Source: Bradyrhizobium lablabi
Lineage (GTDB): Bacteria; Pseudomonadota; Alphaproteobacteria; Rhizobiales; Xanthobacteraceae
Length of the DNA: 64,000 bases
Direction: 5' to 3'
Assembly: GCF_900141755.1 (NCBI RefSeq)
Contig: NZ_LT670844.1
Coordinates: 620,001-684,000, forward strand
Shown: positions 57,981 to 64,000 of the stretch, piece after piece
Layout: each line of letters begins with the position of its first letter
Position numbering within the stretch: the first letter of the stretch is position 1
Translations under genes and position numbers: made by a program
Notes under the pieces: generated by a model
Told to the model about the DNA's origin: nothing
Seen by the model: only the letters and a program-made list of their open reading frames with translations
The model's database searches: none

Positions 57981-59450
57981 CTATGACATCAAATGAAGAT
58001 CGGACAGAAGGTGCATGGCAACGTCACCGCCCAGCGCAACATTGCCGTGGCCGCCGTTGCCGCCGATTCCGGCCATCTGGATCGCGCTCTGGTCGATGTG
58101 CACGTTGTTGACCTGATGCGCTTCGGCCGTCGAATGGGGGCCCGCGATCGCAATATTGATTGGAGCATAGATCGCGACACTGAAATCGATGAGGCTCCCC
58201 GAGAAGTGGCCGCTGCCGCCATTGCCCGCGCCGTTGCTCCCGGTTGCGATCGCGTCGGAGCCGCCGCCCAGGCCCGAGAAGAGGATGCTGCCATTCCCAC
58301 CCATTGCCACGTTGCCGCTGCCGCCATGTCCCCCCACGCCGGCCATCTGTGAGGAGGATTGATCCAGATGCACGTTGTTGGTCTGGGTGGCGTTCGCACT
58401 GGAATTGTATCCCGCCACCGCGATGTTGATCGGGTCATACAGCGCGAAAGATGCGTGGACGAGGCCTCCGTAAGCGTAGCCGTCTCCGCCGTTGCCGGCA
58501 TGGCTGCCGCCGCTCTGGATCTCCCAGCCACCTGACGCAGAACCGGATCCGAGCGTAGACACGTGGCCGCCGATGGCGGCGTTGCCGTTTCCACCATTGC
58601 CGCCGACACCCGCTATCTGGATAGCAGCTTGATTGATGTCCACCGTATTCGACTGAGAAGCTTCGGCCGTGCCGCCGGGGCCCGCGACCGCGATGTTTAT
58701 CGGATGGTAGATGACGACAGGGGCATCCACCAGCGTTCCTGAGAAGGTGCCGTTGCCGCCATTGCCGGCGCTGTTGCCGCCGGTCGCGATCACGTGGGAG
58801 CCGGAGGAAGAAATGCCGACATTGCCACCCGACGCGATATTGCCGTCGCCACCGTTCCCCCCGATACCGGCCATCTGAACGGCGGATTGATTGAAATTCA
58901 CATTGTTCGTCTGCTCAGCTTCGGCAATGGAACCGTATCCCACCGCCACACTAATGTTGATGGGTTCATACACGACCATGGAGGCGTGAATGATGCCTCC
59001 ATAAAAATAGCCGTTTCCGCCGTTACCGGCCGTATTGGCTCCGCTGTCGATCGTACCGGAGCCAAGCCAGGCATGGGCTGAGCCGGAGTGGGCCTCGAGG
59101 GCGGAAATGTTTCCGCCAGCGGCCACGTTGTCGTTTCCACCGTTGCCGCCAATGCCTGCAACCTGAACGACATGTTGATCAATCTGAACTATGTTGGACT
59201 GATGGGCATCAGTCTTGCCGTGAATGCTGGCGTGCGAGGCGTCAAGCGGACTGAAGATCGCGACTGGAGCGTTCACCTCCAATTCGGAGAAGAAGCCGTT
59301 GCCGCCATCGCCGGCGCCATTGTCGCCAGTGTCAATCGTGGAATACGGTGAAGAGTCCGGCCATCCGGGAGCAGGCGCGCCATGGCCATCATGCCCATAA
59401 TGGGACTGATGATGCAGTCGGATTCCATCCGACAGCTGCCAAAAATTCAT
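57981..59450 (-). CDS. Glycine-rich five-unit repeat protein, likely type I substrate
   Basis: The 489-residue protein (ATG 59450 after GGGAGAGCG) has a His-rich start and five tandem units beginning at about residues 38, 133, 221, 311 and 401. Each contains GxNxAGNGGNGxFxG, a hydrophobic VxIYxPINIAVAG strand pair, QxNNVxxxQSAxQMAGIGGN and GGxGNxAxGG. Units two and four share YGGxxHAS, and units one, three and five share FSxxxxxAPVxI-like residues, suggesting duplication of a two-unit block. No RTX nonapeptide, Sec signal or Cys is present. A secreted, beta-rich surface or matrix protein is likely. The C-terminus LLSDLHLMS may be the export signal. Its place before the transporter genes supports export by them. 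Confidence 0.7.
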   Translation of the reverse strand: MNFWQLSDGIRLHHQSHYGHDGHGAPAPGWPDSSPYSTIDTGDNGAGDGGNGFFSELEVNAPVAIFSPLDASHASIHGKTDAHQSNIVQIDQHVVQVAGIGGNGGNDNVAAGGNISALEAHSGSAHAWLGSGTIDSGANTAGNGGNGYFYGGIIHASMVVYEPINISVAVGYGSIAEAEQTNNVNFNQSAVQMAGIGGNGGDGNIASGGNVGISSSGSHVIATGGNSAGNGGNGTFSGTLVDAPVVIYHPINIAVAGPGGTAEASQSNTVDINQAAIQIAGVGGNGGNGNAAIGGHVSTLGSGSASGGWEIQSGGSHAGNGGDGYAYGGLVHASFALYDPINIAVAGYNSSANATQTNNVHLDQSSSQMAGVGGHGGSGNVAMGGNGSILFSGLGGGSDAIATGSNGAGNGGSGHFSGSLIDFSVAIYAPINIAIAGPHSTAEAHQVNNVHIDQSAIQMAGIGGNGGHGNVALGGDVAMHLLSDLHLMS

Positions 59451-59834
59451 AGTCGCTCTCCCTGGTCGCAATCGCTCCGCACAACTCGACAGACCTCTTC
59501 CGACCTCAAGGAGAAATCTCGTCCTCGGCAAGCGAAAAGCCGAGTCGTCAATTCGGATTGGAACGTGCGGGCGATAGACGTGATATCGGTTACGCCGATT
59601 CGGGTGTGGAGTAGTTGTACCCTGTCGAGCGCCAAGACAGGAATCGGCAGGTTGCCGGACGTTTGCCGGTCAATGTTTGGTTTTGGTCAATCTCGTCATT
59701 CTGACCATGCGCCGATCACTTCCCGTCTACCCCCGAAAGCAGACAATTTCAGAGCCAGTTGGCACTTCGCATTTGTGCCAAGGCGAATTTCCCCGTGTTT
59801 TTCAGCTTTAGTGGACAGGCCAGCCCGCATATCA
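59451..59834. other. Control region of the repeat-protein operon
   Basis: No gene is supported in this 384-bp stretch. It lies between the stop of the EAL gene (59835) and the ATG at 59450, so it should hold the operon promoter. At 59727-59752 CGTCTACCCCCGAAAGCAGA(CA) resembles one arm of the dispersed palindromic repeat. Two short GGTCAAT-containing segments (59669 and 59687) repeat TTTGGTTTTGGTCAAT-like sequence. No promoter boxes could be assigned. Confidence 0.4.
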
Positions 59835-61040
59835 CTATGGCATCGCCACGGAGCGGCGCAGCGTGGTCAGCGCGAACTTTTGTGCCGTCATAGGCTTCGC
59901 AAACAGAAAGCACTGCACCAGATCAAAACCCATATCGCGCACGGTGAAAAAGTCGGCTCGGGTCTTCACGCCCTCGGCTACGGTGCGAGCGCCAAAGCCA
60001 CGCGCAAGGTCGAGGATTTGGCGGCATACGACCTGCTTCAAGCGATCGTCGGCGCAGCCGGCGATGAATTGTCGATCGACCTTGATCTCGACAAAGGGAA
60101 AGTCCTGAAGTCCAACCAGCGACGGCCATTCCGATCCAAGATCATCGATTGAGATGCCGATGTTGCTGAACCGAAGCTGTCTGGCGGCCGCTTTCGCCAA
60201 GTCCAGGTTAGAAATGACATCAGCGGCGTCAATCTCAATGATAAGCCCTTCGAAGGCCGGGTGATCCGGCATCTGCCGGCGCAGAGTCGCGACCGATTTT
60301 GGGTCCTGAAAAAAAGTCATCGGTAGGTTGATGCTGATCTCAATGGCCCGGTGCTGGATGAAGTTGCGCCAATCTTCAACCGCCCGGCCAATCACGAATT
60401 CTGATAAAGCGGAAAGGAAGGGGTCGTCCTTATCGGTCAAAAAATACGCTGGCGCAATGACACCCCAGGTCGGATGTCGGACGCGTATGAGCGCCTCGGC
60501 GCCGCACAGTGCGAGCGTGTGTGCGTCGAATTTCGCCTGGTACCATAGTTCCACCCAGCCTCCGTTCAGCGCTTCGGCCGCTTCGATCACGGGGCTCGGC
60601 GGCGCTTCGGTGGGCAGCAGCGGAGCGACACTGTTGCCCAAACTCCTGCTGTCAAAAGGCGTGGCGAGCGTCGGCAACATCGCGATCCCGCGATGCTCGC
60701 CGAGTTCTTGGACGGCCGCCAGCATCAACGAGTTGCGGGGGCCAAGCAGGAGAACCTTACCGTCGAATGATCTTGCTGCGAGCGCTTCCAGCATCCCAGC
60801 CGCCTCGATCCCGCCTGTCGACAACCCTACGATAACGAGGTCGGGCGCTTGTCCATCGAGCACCGCGCTCAGTTCGCCAACTTGCGTGCACTCGCAGGTG
60901 ATAAAGCCGAGTTCTTCCAGAGCCTCTCCGAGGAACTTCCGAATGTGCCGCTTGCCGTCGGCGATGCAAACGCGAGGCGCGACTTTTCGCCGCCCAAACG
61001 TAGCGAACTTGATCGCCTCTTCGGCGGGCGAATTTTCCAT
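59835..61040 (-). CDS. EAL-domain cyclic-di-GMP phosphodiesterase-like protein with receiver-like N-terminus
   Basis: The 401-residue protein (ATG 61040 after a perfect GGAGG) has a receiver-like domain at about 20-135: VCIADGKRHIRKFLGEALEE, with DLVIVGLSTGG where the phosphoacceptor should be, so phosphorylation is doubtful. The EAL domain (about 160-400) keeps most catalytic residues: GAEALIRVRHP, ISINLPM, LIIEIDAAD, IDDLGSEWPS, EIKVDRQFI and TVAEGVKT. It may therefore degrade cyclic di-GMP in the cytoplasm. It lies upstream of the repeat-protein operon on the same strand; cyclic di-GMP commonly controls secreted matrix proteins and EPS, so a link is plausible but unproven. Confidence 0.85.
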   Translation of the reverse strand: MENSPAEEAIKFATFGRRKVAPRVCIADGKRHIRKFLGEALEELGFITCECTQVGELSAVLDGQAPDLVIVGLSTGGIEAAGMLEALAARSFDGKVLLLGPRNSLMLAAVQELGEHRGIAMLPTLATPFDSRSLGNSVAPLLPTEAPPSPVIEAAEALNGGWVELWYQAKFDAHTLALCGAEALIRVRHPTWGVIAPAYFLTDKDDPFLSALSEFVIGRAVEDWRNFIQHRAIEISINLPMTFFQDPKSVATLRRQMPDHPAFEGLIIEIDAADVISNLDLAKAAARQLRFSNIGISIDDLGSEWPSLVGLQDFPFVEIKVDRQFIAGCADDRLKQVVCRQILDLARGFGARTVAEGVKTRADFFTVRDMGFDLVQCFLFAKPMTAQKFALTTLRRSVAMP

Positions 61041-61265
61041 CGCGTCCTCCTGCATTGACGGGACCGCACTTTTCTCTTCGATGATTCGGAAAATGTGGCG
61101 GTTCCCGACGATCAACAGGAAAATTCAGATTTTGGCGCTTCACAAGGGACGGTGGGTGCGTTGAGAGACCTAGCCGTCCGACCAAATGCGCATGCTGTGC
61201 CGCCTGCGAGACCACGGCTACCAGAGGCGAAATTCCCTATCAAACCGACGCGATAAAGCTTGTCC

Positions 61266-61451
61266 TCAGTGATCACGCAGGGTCTTTTCAGGGGCGCTAT
61301 ATTCCGTCGCGGCCGTGTCAATCATCAAGGCGTTAAATATTTCAGCCGCCATATGGTTTAGTTTTGCCAGACTTGTTTCGATATCGCCGTGCGTCGGCGC
61401 GAGATCGCGTGGATTCTGGTAATCCCTGAATTGGATAATCTGGCCTGTCAT
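61266..61451 (-). CDS. Small conserved hypothetical protein
   Basis: From ATG 61451 (GGAGAATTGCGC upstream) the frame gives 61 residues: MTGQIIQFRDYQNPRDLAPT, then EIFNALMIDTAATEYSAPEK. I recall close relatives throughout Bradyrhizobium, without known function. It is soluble and mixed helix/strand. It is divergent from nothing and lies 225 bp upstream of the EAL gene on the same strand. Confidence 0.6.
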   Translation of the reverse strand: MTGQIIQFRDYQNPRDLAPTHGDIETSLAKLNHMAAEIFNALMIDTAATEYSAPEKTLRDH

Positions 61452-61716
61452 GCGCAATTCTCCGTTATCAGGATTATCACGATGCCGATCATTGCCAGAG
61501 TAAGCAGATATGCCGTCATTCCCATACGGCTATTCGGGTGGGGGGTCGCACCCGTTCGAGTGTCTATTAGGAAAGGCGGGAGCCGAGAGTGATTTTAACA
61601 TCTTAGGGATTTGAGGTCGTCTTTTCTCATAGGAAGAGAACGATTTTGTAACCATTTGCTCGAACGTTGCCATTCTCGCAGATTGGTATTTCGCAATTCA
61701 ACCGGGCGTGTGCTGA

Positions 61717-61938
61717 ATGAAACAGCAAGACGTGAAGCCTCTGATTATCTGGGAGTGGGACCGATGGGTCCAAACGCAGTCTATCAATCCCAGGAGGGCG
61801 AGCGCCCGAGATTCGTTTAAGTTCTTTCTTGAGCTGCAAGAGGCGCGGTCTCCGCTTTTGGATTTTCAACCAAGAGGTCGAGACAAGTGGCAAATCGTGC
61901 ACGGGTGGCTGCTGAGCGAGGGACGGGTGTCGAATTGA
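61717..61938 (+). CDS. Small conserved hypothetical protein
   Basis: The 73-residue protein reads MKQQDVKPLIIWEWDRWVQT, then RASARDSFKFFLELQEARSP and RGRDKWQIVHGWLLSEGRVS. The Trp-rich pattern looks like a true conserved small protein that I associate with Bradyrhizobium; no role is known. Only a weak ribosome site (GGGCGTGTGCTGA) precedes the ATG. Confidence 0.6.
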   Translation: MKQQDVKPLIIWEWDRWVQTQSINPRRASARDSFKFFLELQEARSPLLDFQPRGRDKWQIVHGWLLSEGRVSN

Positions 61939-62128
61939 GATCTAGCGCGCTGCGCAAAATTTTGGGCGCTGCAATAAATTACGCGGATACGGTCTTCGGT
62001 ACAGGACAGCGATGTACCCCTTCATGCCGGTAGGGCCTCGGAGCGATCCGAGGGCCTTGCTTTTGTGCAGGAACGATTCCCGGTTTCGTGCTAAAATGGC
62101 CGCTGCTTGCGTTTGTTGGGAGTTGCTT

Positions 62129-62476
62129 ATGCGTCGGAGCTGGACCCCGTCGATTGTCCCGAACGGCGACGACCAGAACGTGTACCTTGTCGTTGACGAC
62201 TTCGGCGATGGTGGCCGTGTGTTTCGCGAAGCCGATCTTGAAGGCACCGATCTTGAAACGTTGATCGTCGATCTTTTGGACGGTCAATACCGAAATCCCA
62301 TTCGTGTCGTCGCGTTTAACACCGCCGAGAGCTGGTCGCAGGACGTCTCATCGGAGATCGCGCAAGAACTTCGTCGCCGCTGCGATCTCCAACTGCGCGA
62401 CGTTCCATCGAGCATTCAGGATTTCGTCGAGCGCCACGAGGGCCGCGACCGCCAGCTCACGTTGCGGCTCGCCTGA
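62129..62476 (+). CDS. Conserved hypothetical protein
   Basis: ATG 62129 with GGGAG six bases upstream encodes 115 residues: MRRSWTPSIVPNGDDQNVYL, then VVDDFGDGGRVFREADLEGT, DLETLIVDLLDGQYRNPIRV and a Glu/Arg-rich end. I recognise it as a protein frequent in Bradyrhizobium and related genera but without assigned function. The longer frame from 62012 is not needed. It is convergent with the solute-binding gene that ends at 62508. Confidence 0.6.
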   Translation: MRRSWTPSIVPNGDDQNVYLVVDDFGDGGRVFREADLEGTDLETLIVDLLDGQYRNPIRVVAFNTAESWSQDVSSEIAQELRRRCDLQLRDVPSSIQDFVERHEGRDRQLTLRLA

Positions 62477-62507
62477 GCTATGCCCTTACAAGCGATGACA
62501 TCGATGC

Positions 62508-64000
62508 TTATTCAAGTTCGATCGCCTGGTACTTCCCCTTGTCATCAATCGCCGTTCCCCATATTTTGTGCGAGGCTTGGTGTTCAGCGCGGCCATAACT
62601 GAGAGTGGCTCCAAGACCCATGTCGAGATCGCGCATACCCTCCAGGACGTCGACGAGCTTCTCGGTATCGAGTTGCGGTCCAGCACGTTTGAGCGCCTGG
62701 ATAAGGACGTTTGCCGAGATGTAGCCCTCGAGCGACACGTAATCCGGCGCCTCGCCAGGAAAATATTTGGCAAGGGCATTTTTGTATTCGAGAACCACAC
62801 TCGAGTAACCGGAAACCGCCGGCACCACTTGCGTCACGATTACGCCGGTGGCATAGCGCGCTCCCAATAGCATCAATTCATCGGCAAGGGCGGTGCTGCC
62901 CACGAACGACACGTTGGAGTAAATCATTCCAGGATAGAGGTCGCGCGTCTTCTCGATGAACCTTGCGGCGGCCCGATAAGTTGCAACCATGACTACCGCT
63001 TTGATTGGCGGCTTCTGCGCTTTCAACTGATTAACCGCTTCGTCCACATCCACGGTGTTTCGCTTGTAGTTAAGACGCAGAATCGCGCTGTCGCTGGCGC
63101 CGAGCGCACGAAATGCCTTCGCGACGCCGGCGAATCCCGAATCGCCATATGCATCCTGCTGGGCGAAAACAGCGATCTGCCCAGGCCGCAGCCGGCGCAA
63201 TTTTACCAGATAACGCACCACGGCGTCGGTTTCCTCCGCGTAACTCGCACGATAGTTGAATACATAGCGATCGGGAGGATCGTTGCGGAGCACATTCGCA
63301 CCCGTGAAAGCGCCGAAGAACAACAGTCGTCGCTCGAGTGCGTATGGTACCGCAACGACCGCGGTGGGGGTTCCGACATTTCCAATGATGCCGAATACCT
63401 GGTCTTTCTCGTAAAGCTGCTTCATGGTTTCGGCGGTCCGCGTCGGCTCATAACCGTCATCAGCCGAGATCAGCTTGAGCATCCGGCCGTCCACGCCCCC
63501 GGCGTCGTTGATCCGGTTGAAAGCGGTATCGATCCCGAGCTTCATTTGGCGCCCCAGCTCTTTTGCAGGGCCGGAAAAGGGTGCCGAGATTCCGAACCGA
63601 ATTTCTCGATCGCTTACACCACGGGTTGTGGTGCCGGCAGCTGGCGGTGCGGATGTTGTGGCGGCGGCGGCGGAAGACGGTGCAATTGCACCGGACAAAG
63701 CTGGCCCGGCGACCGACCGTTCAAGATCAGCGAGCTGGCGTTCTGCTAGTCTGCAATCGACTTTGCCTGTTGTCACGGCGCCATGGCCGCTCGCGACGCT
63801 GCGATCGAACAGCTGCGTGAGGTCGTCACGGTCAGCCTCGTTGGACGAGGCTTCCTTGATTACAGCCGTGAACTTATCGACGATAACCTGAATACGGGGC
63901 CGCGCGATGTCCTGGCAGGCCAGCGCTGAACCAATGATCGGTCCGACGCGGCCTGCAAGGTTGCGTACAACGTCCGTCTTGTCACCAGGCGCTGCGCTCG
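62508..64000 (-). CDS. Periplasmic solute-binding protein, second copy, cut by window edge
   Basis: The frame runs to the right edge. The start and signal peptide are missing; the first visible residues are SAAPGDKTDVVRNLAGRVGP. It is a close paralogue of the protein at 47605-49155 along its whole length. Shared features include RFGISAPFSGPAKELGRQMK, NDAGGVDGRMLKLISADDGY, IGNVGTPTAVVAVPYALERR and the ending (DDKGKYQAIELE versus DENGRYQPIELE). It belongs to the Peripla_BP_6 type used with branched-chain amino acid or aromatic compound importers. No importer genes are visible. The pair brackets the repeat-protein operon. Confidence 0.88.
   Translation of the reverse strand, partial: SAAPGDKTDVVRNLAGRVGPIIGSALACQDIARPRIQVIVDKFTAVIKEASSNEADRDDLTQLFDRSVASGHGAVTTGKVDCRLAERQLADLERSVAGPALSGAIAPSSAAAATTSAPPAAGTTTRGVSDREIRFGISAPFSGPAKELGRQMKLGIDTAFNRINDAGGVDGRMLKLISADDGYEPTRTAETMKQLYEKDQVFGIIGNVGTPTAVVAVPYALERRLLFFGAFTGANVLRNDPPDRYVFNYRASYAEETDAVVRYLVKLRRLRPGQIAVFAQQDAYGDSGFAGVAKAFRALGASDSAILRLNYKRNTVDVDEAVNQLKAQKPPIKAVVMVATYRAAARFIEKTRDLYPGMIYSNVSFVGSTALADELMLLGARYATGVIVTQVVPAVSGYSSVVLEYKNALAKYFPGEAPDYVSLEGYISANVLIQALKRAGPQLDTEKLVDVLEGMRDLDMGLGATLSYGRAEHQASHKIWGTAIDDKGKYQAIELE

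Noticed and set aside
57261..59450. PE-PGRS or RTX toxin identity for the glycine-rich proteins
   Set aside because: No PE domain, no GGxGxDxUx nonapeptides and no toxin domain; only the glycine content is similar.
57981..59450. Tandem repeats considered as a CRISPR array
   Set aside because: The period of about 270 bp is coding and in frame, without short identical repeats and unique spacers.

Overview
The window reads as chromosomal DNA of an alphaproteobacterium of the Bradyrhizobium/Rhodopseudomonas type. This rests on GC-rich coding DNA, many small conserved proteins of the kind scattered through Bradyrhizobium genomes, DUF982 and DUF1127 proteins, phasins, an IS30-family element with the usual N-terminus, and dispersed repeats with the core ATGTCCGCTTTGC. 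No rRNA, complete tRNA or CRISPR array was found.

Region 1 (1-4.8 kb) holds an isochorismatase-family tail, an azoreductase, an IS30 end remnant and three LuxR/NarL-type regulators. Region 2 (4.8-21.6 kb) is a complete Wzx/Wzy-type exopolysaccharide locus. It has two divergent arms that start from a common control region containing a 65-bp nested dyad. The left arm encodes a UDP-glucuronate decarboxylase, a WecG-type transferase, a flippase fused to a kinase-like domain, a polysaccharide deacetylase, a GT4 transferase, a phosphoribosyltransferase/kinase-like/HAD fusion and a chain-length regulator. The right arm encodes the outer-membrane exporter, polymerase, a secreted beta-helix protein and the initiating sugar-phosphate transferase. 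Region 3 (22-24.1 kb) is an aldo/keto reductase with a divergent LysR regulator.

Region 4 (24.1-38.05 kb) looks like a decayed mobile region. It starts with the C-terminal part of a tyrosine integrase and ends at a tRNA 3' fragment beside a gene with a lost C-terminus. Between them are an intact IS30 element, two IS630 remnants, a broken CHC2 primase gene and many 50-100 residue proteins. Three larger genes, an MpaB/DUF2236 protein, glucokinase and a YiiX-like hydrolase, lie towards its right end.

Region 5 (38-51.8 kb) is ordinary accessory chromosome: an EamA exporter with ABM and DUF1127 genes, a WYL regulator, a MocR regulator divergent from a nitroreductase-like protein, an isoprenylcysteine-methyltransferase-like protein, two phasins, an OFA-type transporter, a solute-binding protein and a deleted IS5 element.

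Region 6 (52-64 kb) holds the most interesting system. Two glycine-rich repeat proteins are encoded just upstream of, and in line with, a type I secretion ABC transporter and its HlyD adaptor. An EAL-domain protein lies upstream on the same strand and a LuxR protein with a degenerate receiver lies convergent at the far end. A second copy of the solute-binding protein runs off the right edge. Together the EPS locus and the secreted repeat proteins suggest a strain equipped to build and regulate an extracellular matrix; this is inference from gene content.
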